From Caenibacillus caldisaponilyticus (GTDB lineage Bacteria; Bacillota; Bacilli; Bacillales; Sporolactobacillaceae), in contig NZ_BDDQ01000020.1 of assembly GCF_002003465.1 (NCBI RefSeq), forward strand, positions 1 to 37,371: a DNA stretch of 37,371 nucleotides, read 5' to 3'. Shown here one piece after another: positions 1 to 6,851 of the stretch. How positions within the stretch are numbered: position 1 is the first letter of the stretch; the number at the start of each line of letters is the position of its first letter. The translations under genes and the position numbers were made by a program. Under the pieces are notes generated by a model, which saw nothing but the letters and a program-made list of their open reading frames with translations, made no database searches and was not told the origin of the DNA.

Positions 1-1
1 G

Positions 2-295
2 TTAATTGAGACCCCCTCTCCCTTGAAGCGCCTGGAAGAATGGATAAGAAGAAGGTTGAGACTGTGCCGTTGGCACCAATGGAAAAGGGTGAGAACTCGA
101 ATTCGTGAACTGAGAGCCCTTGGGCTCAAAGAACACGAAGTGTTCGAGATCGCTAACACTCGGAAAGGGGCTTGGCGTACGACAAGGACGCCTCAATTGC
201 ATAAAGCCCTTGGCAAAGCCTACTGGCTTAAGCAAGGGCTGAAGAGTTTAACGCAGAGATATTTTGAACTCCGTCAAGATTGGCGAACCGCCTAG
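2..295 (+). CDS. ltrA: Group II intron reverse transcriptase/maturase, C-terminal fragment
   Basis: This is the last 97 codons of a group II intron-encoded protein; the frame is open to the window edge, so the start is missing. The visible part is the maturase-specific (domain X) region: a WIRRRLRLCRWHQWKR segment near the beginning, a LRALGL turn, and a RKGAWRTTRTPQLHKAL motif. These are typical of the C-terminus of bacterial group II intron proteins, which bind the intron RNA, help it splice and, with the reverse transcriptase domain upstream, drive retrohoming. No HNH endonuclease domain follows: the protein stops ten residues after the YFEL segment, which suggests an endonuclease-less type. 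The stop codon overlaps the start of domain V, as is common. Whether the full protein is active cannot be judged from this fragment. Confidence 0.85.
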   Translation, partial: LIETPSPLKRLEEWIRRRLRLCRWHQWKRVRTRIRELRALGLKEHEVFEIANTRKGAWRTTRTPQLHKALGKAYWLKQGLKSLTQRYFELRQDWRTA

Positions 296-318
296 TGCGG
301 ACCCGCATGCTAGGTGGT
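285..318 (+). ncRNA. Group II intron domain V
   Basis: Exactly 34 nt. An outer stem pairs CCGCCTAG (287-294) with CTAGGTGG (310-317) with one G-U pair; a 2-nt bulge (TG) and an upper TGCG/CGCA stem follow. Length and architecture match the catalytic domain V of group II introns. Confidence 0.82.
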
Positions 319-319
319 G

Positions 320-356
320 TGAGGGGACGGGGGTTCGTCACCCCCTCCTACTCGAT
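320..356 (+). ncRNA. Group II intron domain VI with branch-point A
   Basis: A hairpin pairs GAGG (321-324) with the CCTACTC region (347-353) and GGGGG with CCCCC above it. The unpaired A at 350 is the likely branch-point adenosine. Intron end about six bases later. Confidence 0.7.
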
Positions 357-673
357 TTAGGAACGGATTCCAAATAAGCGCGGACGTCTTCGGGCGTTTT
401 GGCGTTCGCGCTGTGCAGGTGGGCGGTTTTTTCGCCGTTTTTGAACACGAGCAAGCTCGGAATGCCCATGACTTGGTATTTATCGGCGAGTTCCGGGAAT
501 TGGTCGCGGTCGATTTGATACCAATCGAATTCATCGTGTTCTTTAACGATGTCGCCGATGAACATATTAAGCCGTTTGCAGTCCGGGCACCAGCTCGCTT
601 CAAATTTGATGAGAGCGGGTTTTTCGCCGCGAATGGCTTGTTCGAAGTCTTCTAAGCGTTCAATCGTTTTCAT
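338..673 (-). CDS. Thioredoxin-like protein (YdbP type)
   Basis: A 111-residue single-domain thioredoxin fold protein. The redox motif WCPDC is seen near residue 28, followed by the MFIGDI segment, the cis-proline MGIPSLLVF and the AHLHSANAKTPEDV tail. This closely resembles B. subtilis YdbP as remembered; the likely role is cytosolic thiol-disulfide exchange, substrate unknown. The ATG at 673 is preferred over one 11 codons upstream because AGAGAGG precedes it and the homologue begins there. The last residues (K-S-S-R-R-G and stop) are read from group II intron DNA, so the natural C-terminus has been replaced; the fold should be intact. Confidence 0.85.
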   Translation of the reverse strand: MKTIERLEDFEQAIRGEKPALIKFEASWCPDCKRLNMFIGDIVKEHDEFDWYQIDRDQFPELADKYQVMGIPSLLVFKNGEKTAHLHSANAKTPEDVRAYLESVPKSSRRG

Positions 674-794
674 GGTGGCATCATCCTCTCTTTCCGCTTT
701 CATCATACCAGAAAAGGGGCGCCGGAGAGTAATACGATGCTCGGGCGCGCCGCGAAGGTTTCTGACGATACGAGCTTGACCGCCGCGCGGGCGT

Positions 795-1022
795 TTATAA
801 ACCGAACGTAAAGTTCAAGATGATGAAAATCGCGACGATGAGCGCAATCACCGCGATCGAATAATTGCGCTTTTTCAGCTTGTCCAGCCCAAAAAACAAA
901 ATCATGGCGCCCAGGCTTAATTGGACGTAATCGGTCGTGACGTTCGCGCCCGGCACGATCATCGAATATAAAATGAAACACAGCGAAACGGCGGCGAAGA
1001 AGGCCGATATCGATGACAGCAT
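795..1022 (-). CDS. Small integral membrane protein (YczI/DUF3953-like)
   Basis: A 75-residue, very hydrophobic protein with about three predicted membrane segments: residues 3-23, 32-46 and 55-72. A short basic loop (LDKLKKRN) lies between the second and third. The pattern resembles the small YczI/DUF3953 family of Bacillus, whose function is unknown to me. ATG start with a strong GAGGAGG site about ten bases upstream. It reads in the same direction as the thioredoxin-like gene, 121 bases away. The assignment to a family is from memory and moderately sure; that it is a real gene is more certain. Confidence 0.6.
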   Translation of the reverse strand: MLSSISAFFAAVSLCFILYSMIVPGANVTTDYVQLSLGAMILFFGLDKLKKRNYSIAVIALIVAIFIILNFTFGL

Positions 1023-1417
1023 CGCTAAAATCCTCCTCTAAGACAACTGGCAAAAAAATGTTACGTGATAAAAGACGATGAAAACGGCGGAACGGTTCAA
1101 AACGATTTCGGCGGTTGCGCCACCGTTTGTCAATCCGCTGCGGAGATTGATTTTTTCCATCTGCTTTGGCAGAGAGCATTTATAGTTTTGGAGGCTTTTT
1201 CATAATGGGGAAGGCGCGGAGGGCAGCCAACGGCTCAGGCGGGCGGGTTGCGGCGAGGGCTCCGCGGCGCAGTTTCGGGTAAAAAAAGAACCCCCATCGG
1301 GAGTTCTCGGAGCAAAGGCAGAAAGCTGTCCAGCAGGCGTAATCTGTAAAAAAAAGAACTTCCATCAAGCGTTTCGCCGTAAGCGGCAGGCGGCGGGCGG
1401 AAATCGCCGGCGCCGCC
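1023..1417. other. Intergenic region without a gene
   Basis: No supportable coding frame. It contains the terminator of the leftward mvaB gene (1281-1306) and a second A-rich stretch near 1349-1356 that lacks a convincing stem. Confidence 0.6.
1281..1306 (-). terminator. Rho-independent terminator after mvaB
   Basis: On the minus strand an 8-bp stem with one mismatch (GAACTCCC against GGGGGTTC) is followed by seven T. It lies about 110 bases past the HMG-CoA lyase stop codon. Confidence 0.75.
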
Positions 1418-2320
1418 TCATTTTGCGCGCCGGTACAAGGCGTATTGTTTGCTGTCGAGCGGGCGGGAAACATACGGTTGGATGAGATCGGCCGCATCGA
1501 GCAATCGATCGATGCTGACGCCGGTTTCGATCCCCATTTCATGGAACATAAAAACGACGTCTTCCGTCGCGACGTTGCCGGTCGCGCCGGGCGCAAACGG
1601 GCAGCCGCCGAGGCCGCCGGCCGAGGCGTCGAAGCGGTCGATGCCGGCTAAAAGGCACGCGTAAATATTGGCAAGCGCCAGGCCGCGCGTGTTGTGGAAA
1701 TGGGCGGTGAGCAAGAGGCGCTTTGGGAGGAGCGCTTTCAACGCGCCGAACAATTCATAGGCATCCTGCGGATTCGCCATTCCGGTCGTATCGGCGACGC
1801 TCAATTCATCGACGCCGAGCGCGGCGAACCGGCGGCACAAGTCAATGGTCGCCGCCTTTTCCACCTGACCTTCATATGGGCAATGAAACGCCGTCGAAAT
1901 GCAGATGCGGACGAATTTGCCGTCGGCTTTCAATTTTTCGATCAGCGGTGCCGCTTCGGCCCAGCTTTCTTCGGTCGTTTTATTGATGTTTTTCTTATTA
2001 AAGGCGGAGCTGACCCCGATGAACAGCGCGATGTGATCGGCGCCCGTCGCATAAAACCGTTCAACGCCCTTTTGGTTCGGAGCGAGGATGAAATGGCGCG
2101 CTTCCGGGTCGAGACACGCCGCGATGACGGCTTCGGCGTCTTTCATCTGCGGCACCCATTTTGGCGAGACGAAGGAGGCGAGCTCCATCTCACGCAGTCC
2201 CGCCGCTTTGAGCGCTTCAATAAAAGCGATTTTCACATCGGTCGGAATCACGTTTTTTTCATTCTGCAATCCGTCACGCGGGCCGACTTCGATCAACGTC
2301 ACTTTTTCCGGCAACACCAA
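1418..2320 (-). CDS. mvaB: Hydroxymethylglutaryl-CoA lyase
   Basis: 300 residues, the full length of the family. It splits 3-hydroxy-3-methylglutaryl-CoA into acetoacetate and acetyl-CoA, the last step of leucine breakdown. Visible motifs are the N-terminal EVGPRDGLQN with the catalytic Arg15-Asp16, the metal-binding HFHN near 207-210, and the signature GGLGGCPFAPGATGN with the active-site Cys240. The start is a TTG eight bases after GGAGG; no ATG is better placed. It diverges from the acetyl-CoA acetyltransferase gene, and the two products would act in sequence on acetoacetate-level intermediates once a CoA transferase or synthetase acts between them; no such gene is in the window. It is transcribed alone and ends in a clear terminator. 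Confidence 0.93.
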   Translation of the reverse strand: MVLPEKVTLIEVGPRDGLQNEKNVIPTDVKIAFIEALKAAGLREMELASFVSPKWVPQMKDAEAVIAACLDPEARHFILAPNQKGVERFYATGADHIALFIGVSSAFNKKNINKTTEESWAEAAPLIEKLKADGKFVRICISTAFHCPYEGQVEKAATIDLCRRFAALGVDELSVADTTGMANPQDAYELFGALKALLPKRLLLTAHFHNTRGLALANIYACLLAGIDRFDASAGGLGGCPFAPGATGNVATEDVVFMFHEMGIETGVSIDRLLDAADLIQPYVSRPLDSKQYALYRRAK

Positions 2321-2576
2321 GCGGGATTCCTCCTCATCGCGTTTTTTAAGGCCGTTTTAAAACAGCAAAGCGCCGCGTGATTCCTTTCGCGTTTTCTCTT
2401 TAAAAGAATGCGGGCGCACGCCGGATTGTAACCCCTTTCATTTTACATGACGGGAAAACTAAAAACAATTTTTCCATTCGGATGAAAACTGAAAAAACTT
2501 TGTGTATGATAAAAGCAAGCGGTCAAATCTAATAATTTACCATAATAATTTTATGTAAACTAAAGGGGGAGCCGTC
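2321..2576. other. Divergent promoter region between mvaB and the thiolase gene
   Basis: AT-rich 256-base region, unlike its GC-rich neighbours. It holds a candidate rightward SigA promoter (2482-2510). I could not pick a convincing leftward promoter or a recognised regulator site. Confidence 0.5.
2482..2510 (+). promoter_or_regulatory. Candidate SigA promoter for the thiolase gene
   Basis: ATGAAA at 2482-2487 (4 of 6 to the -35 consensus), a 17-base spacer, then TATGAT at 2505-2510 (5 of 6). The only reasonable match in the region. Confidence 0.45.
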
Positions 2577-3752
2577 ATGACGGCGATATACATTTTGAAC
2601 GGGGCGCGCACGCCGTTCGGCACCATGGGTGGGGCTTTAAAGGATGTTCCGGCGACGGAACTCGGGACGATCGCCTCACAGGAAGCGCTGCGGCGCGCCG
2701 GCGTCGCGCCGCAAGCGATCGAGACGGTTGTCTTCGGCAATGTCATTCATTCCGAACCGAACGCCGCCTATTTGGCCCGCCACATTGCCCTGAAAGCGGG
2801 CGTTCCTGAGACGGTGCCGGCGCTGACCGTCAATCGTCTGTGCGGATCGGGTCTGCAAGCGGTCGTTTCCGCCGCCCAATCCATGCTTTTGGGTGAGGCG
2901 GACACGGCGCTCGTCGGCGGCGCCGAAAACATGTCGCGCAGTCCGCGCGCCGATTTTACTTCGCGGTTCAGCGGCGGAAAATTCGGCGACATCCGCCTGG
3001 AGGACATGCTGCTCAAAACGCTTACGGATGAGTACATCGGCTGCGGAATGGGGGTGACCGCGGAAAATCTGGCGAAAAAATACGAGATCACGCGGGGAGA
3101 ACAGGACGCCTTCAGCTTGATGAGCCATCAGCGGGCGGCTGCGGCGCGCCGTTCCGGCCGGTTCGCCAAAGAAATCGCGGCGGTGGAAACAAAAAAAGGA
3201 AAGGTCGACCGGGATGAACATATCAGAGAAGAGACGTCCGCGGAAAAATTGGCTCAGTTAAAGCCCAGCTTTTTAAAAGACGGCACGGTGACCGCCGGCA
3301 ATTCGAGCGGAATTAACGACGGCGCGGCCGCTCTCGTGCTCGCCACGGCGGATTATGCGGACCGTCATGATCTCGAACCGCTCGCCGCCATCGTCTCGTG
3401 GGGCATCTGCGGCGTCGACCCGCGCTTCATGGGCATCGGTCCGGTTCCGGCCGCGCGACAAGCGTTGCACCGGGCGGGCTTGGAACTGTCCGCCATGGAT
3501 CTCGTCGAAATCAACGAGGCGTTTGCCGCGCAATATCTTGCGGTGGAAAAAGAATTGGGGCTCGACCGCGCCAAGACGAACGTCAACGGCGGGGCGATCG
3601 CTCTGGGCCATCCCGTCGGCGCCAGCGGTGCGCGGCTCGTCTTGACGCTGGCGTACGAATTGGCCGAACGCGGTTTGCGCTATGGCCTCGCCGCCCTCTG
3701 CATCGGCGGCGGCCAAGGCATCGCGATGATCATCGAGAACAAACGGCTGTAA
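2577..3752 (+). CDS. Acetyl-CoA C-acetyltransferase (thiolase)
   Basis: 391 residues, the usual length of a biosynthetic-type thiolase. It condenses two acetyl-CoA to acetoacetyl-CoA or runs the reverse cleavage. All three catalytic elements are seen: the nucleophile Cys89 in NRLCGSGLQ, His345 in [14 protein letters not shown], and Cys375 in CIGGGQG. The NEAFAAQ motif near 320 is also present. ATG start behind GGGGGAG. The gene stands alone on the plus strand, divergent from HMG-CoA lyase, which suggests a shared role in leucine or ketone-body metabolism. Substrate range (acetoacetyl-CoA only or longer 3-ketoacyl-CoA) cannot be told from sequence; AtoB, PhaA and MmgA are the close alternatives. 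Confidence 0.92.
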   Translation: MTAIYILNGARTPFGTMGGALKDVPATELGTIASQEALRRAGVAPQAIETVVFGNVIHSEPNAAYLARHIALKAGVPETVPALTVNRLCGSGLQAVVSAAQSMLLGEADTALVGGAENMSRSPRADFTSRFSGGKFGDIRLEDMLLKTLTDEYIGCGMGVTAENLAKKYEITRGEQDAFSLMSHQRAAAARRSGRFAKEIAAVETKKGKVDRDEHIREETSAEKLAQLKPSFLKDGTVTAGNSSGINDGAAALVLATADYADRHDLEPLAAIVSWGICGVDPRFMGIGPVPAARQALHRAGLELSAMDLVEINEAFAAQYLAVEKELGLDRAKTNVNGGAIALGHPVGASGARLVLTLAYELAERGLRYGLAALCIGGGQGIAMIIENKRL

Positions 3753-4182
3753 TCGAGTGAACGGAAAGCCGGCCCGGGCAACGGCAAAAGAGGCCTTCCT
3801 TAAAGCTTAAGACGCGCCGTCTCGGGCCTGGAGCACGCATCGGCCACGTCCTTTCCAAGAATGCAGCGACGCCGCACCGCGTCGTTTTGTTTTTCAGCCC
3901 TTTCGATCCTTGTTCATGGCAGGGGTCGATTTCGTCATCCAATCCGTTTTGAAATGGCTTTTTATCATAGCCGCCATTGCCAACTTCCATCGGCTTGCCG
4001 TTCTGCCGGAATTGGCCGATCAGATGGGGATGATCGGCGTCTATTGTTTCGTCCATCCCGTTATCCGAAAGGTGCCGGCATTAAAGCATGTGGAGCCTGA
4101 AGTCAATGGGTTCGAAAGTTATGAAAATAAAGCATGATGAAAAGAAAAAAGATCGAAGCGCGGGCTTCGATCTTTGTTGGCT
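3753..4182. other. 430-base region with no confident gene; possible gene remnant
   Basis: No frame with a normal ribosome binding site is seen. On the minus strand a stretch beginning with ATG at 4054-4056 reads as a natural-looking acidic peptide for about 45 residues (it includes KPFQNGLDDEIDP) and then becomes arginine- and proline-rich. Just upstream the same strand has short overlapping frames broken by stops, as in a decayed gene. I do not recognise the family. The terminator of the aldo/keto reductase gene lies at 4141-4175. Confidence 0.4.
4141..4175 (-). terminator. Terminator after the aldo/keto reductase gene
   Basis: A perfect 12-bp stem (AAAGATCGAAGC against its complement, 4148-4159 and 4164-4175) with a 4-base loop; the minus strand continues into TTTTTTCTTT. 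It lies just past the stop codon at 4183. Confidence 0.88.
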
Positions 4183-5091
4183 TTATCTGTGTTGTTCGTA
4201 GCGGTTGGCTTTCGTCAAGGCGCGGATTTTTTGAAGTTCTGCATCGGTGAGCGGCGGAACATCGGCCGCCTTGATGTTGTTGTCGAGCTGCTCCCTGCGG
4301 CTGGCGCCGGGGATCGCGACGGCGACGGCCGGATGGGCGAGGGCATAACGGATCGCCGTCTGAGAGAGAGGCTGCTCAGGACGAATCGCTTTCAGGTCGC
4401 CGATGAGCGAGCGGAGTTCGTCCGCCGAGTAATCGAGATAACCGCTTTCCGGAATCTTTTGCAGCCCGTCATCGCTTAAAATGCCGCGGGCAACCGGACC
4501 GCGGGCGATCACCGAAATGTTGTGTTCGTGAAGGAAGTCCAGCATGGCCTCCTCCGGTCGGCGGTCGAGGATGCTGTACTGCATCATGACGCTCACAATC
4601 GAAGAGCGTTTGACGTATTCGCGGATGACATTCGGCCGGATGGAGCTGATGCCGTAATAGCGGATGACGCCCTCGGCTTTCAATTCCTCAAACGCTTCGA
4701 TCGTTTCGTCGATGGGGTCGTCGATCGTGCCGCCGTGCAATTGGTAGAGATCGACGTAATCGACGCCGAGGCGCTTCAGGCTGTCCTTGAACGCTTTCTT
4801 TATGTACGCTTTCGACGGGTCCCAAAACCAGCCTTCTTTTCCGGGTTCCCAATGGTTGCCGCCCTTTGTGGCGATGATGGCTTGATCGCGCCGGCCTTTC
4901 AGCGCTTTGCCCAAGACGGTTTCGATCCGCCCTTGATCGTATAGATCAGCGGTGTCAAAGAAATTGACGCCGCGGTCGAGCGCTTCGTGAATCAGGTAGA
5001 TCGCTTCTTTTTCATCTTTCGGCAGCGACATCGTGCCGAAACCGATTTCGCTGACGAGCAAATCGGAACGGCCTAGGCGATGGGTTTTCAT
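4183..5091 (-). CDS. yqkF: Aldo/keto reductase (YqkF type)
   Basis: 302 residues with the NADPH-dependent aldo/keto reductase barrel. The catalytic tetrad can be placed: Asp and Tyr in FFDTADLYDQG, Lys in IIATKGG and His in LYQLHGG. The C-terminal PGASRREQLDNNI region is the cofactor-binding segment. The sequence strongly resembles B. subtilis YqkF, including WDPSKAYIKKAFKDSL and IRYYGISSIRPNVI. YqkF is next to nudF in B. subtilis and here is separated from it only by the nicotinamidase-like gene, so the location supports orthology. The ATG at 5091 follows AGGAGG and matches the homologue; a start nine codons further out lacks a site. The physiological substrate is unknown. Confidence 0.9.
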   Translation of the reverse strand: MKTHRLGRSDLLVSEIGFGTMSLPKDEKEAIYLIHEALDRGVNFFDTADLYDQGRIETVLGKALKGRRDQAIIATKGGNHWEPGKEGWFWDPSKAYIKKAFKDSLKRLGVDYVDLYQLHGGTIDDPIDETIEAFEELKAEGVIRYYGISSIRPNVIREYVKRSSIVSVMMQYSILDRRPEEAMLDFLHEHNISVIARGPVARGILSDDGLQKIPESGYLDYSADELRSLIGDLKAIRPEQPLSQTAIRYALAHPAVAVAIPGASRREQLDNNIKAADVPPLTDAELQKIRALTKANRYEQHR

Positions 5092-5205
5092 GTTCAACCT
5101 CCTCACATCTGCCGGCAAACGCGGCCTTTTCTATCATTATACGTCCGGCGCCGAACGGAACACAAAGATTTCATGCGGGAAAGGGGAGGGGATGAACATT
5201 CCCAA

Positions 5206-5244
5206 AAAAGAAACGCCCCATCCGCCGGTCGGCCGATGGGGCGT
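5206..5244 (-). terminator. Terminator after the nicotinamidase-like gene
   Basis: Stem ACGCCCCAT (5213-5221) with its complement at 5236-5244 and a further GCCG/CGGC pairing inside; on the minus strand it runs into a T-rich tail (TTTCTTTTTT). Confidence 0.82.
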
Positions 5245-5289
5245 ATTAGTAGATAAAGCGGGTGGCCATGTTTTTTGGTCCGCCATAGG

Positions 5290-5826
5290 TCAGCGGATTT
5301 CCGTCCGGAACACGGCGTTCATGTGCTTGAGGAACAAGTCGTGTTGACCCGTGAACGTTGCGGTTGCGTCGCGGTAGACGACCGTTTGATAGCCGCGGGC
5401 GTATGCGCCGTACGCCGTCAAAAAGTCGCAGATGTCCGTACAGACGCCGGTGATGTGCACGGTGCCGACCCCGCGCGCCTTCAGCTCGCGATCAAGATCG
5501 GTTTGATAAAACGCGTCGTATTCCGGCTTCGGCACGAACAGGACGTCGCGATGGCGGCGGTGCGCTTCGTACCAATCGTTTAACGCGCCGTACAATTGCT
5601 GGCCCCATGTGCCTTTGACGTTATGCGGCGGCCAAAGTTGAAAGTGCGGGTCGTTTTCCTCGTGCGCATCCATGCAAAACGCAACGACGTCGCCGTTTTT
5701 CAGAAAACGGTCGGCCAATTGGACAATGTTTGGCACGATGTCTTGAGCGACCCGACCGGCGGTGAGCGTTCCTTCGTCGTGAACAAAATCGTTGCTCATA
5801 TCGATGATCAATAATGCGTTCCGCAA
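5290..5826 (-). CDS. pncA: Nicotinamidase/isochorismatase-family amidohydrolase, probably nicotinamidase
   Basis: 178 residues, cysteine hydrolase fold. The probable triad is Asp9 (IIDMSNDF), Lys100 (VPKPEYDAF) and Cys129 (GVCTDIC). Asp53, His55 and His68 fit the metal site of nicotinamidases. The order and spacing resemble B. subtilis YueJ/PncA, so deamidation of nicotinamide to nicotinate for NAD salvage is the best guess; another small amide substrate is possible. The start chosen is a TTG five bases after GGAGGAGG; a TTG five codons earlier would place the ribosome binding site inside the gene. It diverges from nudF, an ADP-ribose hydrolase, giving an NAD-turnover pair. Promoter at 5938-5966. 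Confidence 0.8.
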   Translation of the reverse strand: MRNALLIIDMSNDFVHDEGTLTAGRVAQDIVPNIVQLADRFLKNGDVVAFCMDAHEENDPHFQLWPPHNVKGTWGQQLYGALNDWYEAHRRHRDVLFVPKPEYDAFYQTDLDRELKARGVGTVHITGVCTDICDFLTAYGAYARGYQTVVYRDATATFTGQHDLFLKHMNAVFRTEIR

Positions 5827-5937
5827 TGTTTCCTCCTCCAATCCAGTCCGTACCGCCAGGCGAATTTAGGCGATCGCGGAAAACGTCGGCGCACGCAGCG
5901 CGTGCCCCGATTTTCAAATAAAACGTTCCTAAGTTTT

Positions 5938-5966
5938 ACTATAGATCATGACAAAACATATGACAA
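5938..5966 (-). promoter_or_regulatory. SigA promoter for pncA
   Basis: Read on the minus strand: TTGTCA (5961-5966), 17-base spacer, TATAGT (5938-5943). Five of six matches in each box with ideal spacing. It implies a leader of about 100 nt. Confidence 0.7.
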
Positions 5967-5977
5967 GACATTAAGAT
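5948..5977 (+). promoter_or_regulatory. Candidate SigA promoter for nudF
   Basis: ATGACA (5948-5953), 18-base spacer, TAAGAT (5972-5977). It overlaps the divergent pncA promoter, so the two would compete for polymerase. Confidence 0.4.
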
Positions 5978-6197
5978 GAGAAAGGCGAAACGGGTTTAAA
6001 ATAGATGGAAAAGGCTGAGTTGAGATCGCGGATGGCCAGGCAGCAGCAGGTGCGGCGGGGCAACGGATTTCGTTTCCATCCAAAGGTTGCGGATGCCCGT
6101 TGGTTTGAAGTCGGCAAGGCCTTCATAATCCGCCGCATTATGTTACACTTAAAAGCGTGCACGACGGATGTTTGAAGGAAGAAGGGAAGTTGTGGAT

Positions 6198-6743
6198 ATG
6201 GCTGAGTACATTGAAAAGACGGTCGGTACGAAAACGATCTTTCAAGGAAAAATCATCGATCTCACCGTCGATGAAGTGGAATTGCCGAACGGAAAGATCG
6301 CCACTCGGGAAATCGTCCGCCATCCCGGGGCCGTAGCGGTTATCGCCGTCACGAAAGAAGGCAAGCTCGTGCTCGTCCGGCAATTCCGGAAACCGCTCGA
6401 CCGCTCGCTTTATGAGATTCCTGCGGGCAAGTTGGATCCGGGCGAAGATCCAAAGGCGTGTGCGTTGCGTGAACTGCGCGAGGAAACGGGTTATCGCTGC
6501 GAGTCCATCGAACACGTCGTGTCGTTTTCGACGTCGCCCGGTTTTGCCGATGAAGTGCTGCACATTTACTATACGGACACGCTGATCGCCGGTGAGCGCG
6601 ATTTGGATGAAGATGAATTTTTGGACAACCATGAAGTCGACCTGGAGACGGCGCTCGCGCTCGTTCGCTCGCAAGACATTTACGACGCCAAAACGGTGTT
6701 TGCCGTTCAATATTTGCAGCTGCGGTCCATGCTGAACCGGTAA
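6198..6743 (+). CDS. nudF: ADP-ribose pyrophosphatase (Nudix hydrolase)
   Basis: 181 residues. It hydrolyses ADP-ribose to AMP and ribose 5-phosphate, clearing a reactive product of NAD breakdown. The full Nudix box is present around residues 87-109: G, five residues, E, seven residues, then RELREETG, which holds the metal-binding glutamates. The upstream VRQFRKPLDRSLYEIPAG segment is typical of the ADP-ribose subfamily and matches B. subtilis NudF (YqkG). The ATG at 6198 is chosen over one ten codons earlier because AAGGGAAG lies nine bases before it and the homologue starts there. It is followed closely by the EndoQ gene, as in related Bacilli. Confidence 0.92.
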   Translation: MAEYIEKTVGTKTIFQGKIIDLTVDEVELPNGKIATREIVRHPGAVAVIAVTKEGKLVLVRQFRKPLDRSLYEIPAGKLDPGEDPKACALRELREETGYRCESIEHVVSFSTSPGFADEVLHIYYTDTLIAGERDLDEDEFLDNHEVDLETALALVRSQDIYDAKTVFAVQYLQLRSMLNR

Positions 6744-6851
6744 ATATCGTTGCAACCGCCCCACACCGTTTGGCAAACGGCGGCAACGCCGGGCTTCAAC
6801 GGAAGCCTTGCGGGATGGGGCGGCGAGCCAAGCATAAGGCGGGATGCGAAG

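Larger units (their letters stand above)
1..356 (+). mobile_element. Group II intron, 3' end (partial)
   Basis: The window opens inside a group II intron. It shows the C-terminal end of the intron-encoded protein, then a 34-nt domain V and a domain VI with a bulged A, ending in a CTACTCGAT-type 3' end. The 5' part lies outside the window. The 3' boundary near 356 is inferred from the AY rule a few bases after the bulged A at 350. The intron runs antisense to the thioredoxin-like gene and ends inside its last codons. Confidence 0.85.
5827..6197. other. Divergent intergenic region pncA/nudF
   Basis: Contains a good leftward SigA promoter and a weaker overlapping rightward one. A 56-codon plus-strand frame (6005-6175) lies here without a ribosome binding site or family resemblance and is not called as a gene. 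Confidence 0.55.

Noticed and set aside
1340-1370. Second terminator near the A-run downstream of mvaB
   Set aside because: The A-run and a GAACTTCC resemble the true terminator nearby, but no stem of more than three base pairs forms.
1694-2380. 228-codon plus-strand frame opposite mvaB
   Set aside because: No ribosome binding site or family resemblance, and the opposite strand encodes a complete HMG-CoA lyase.
6005-6175. 56-codon frame upstream of nudF, checked as a possible mciZ
   Set aside because: No ribosome binding site and no resemblance to MciZ, the small FtsZ inhibitor encoded near nudF in B. subtilis.
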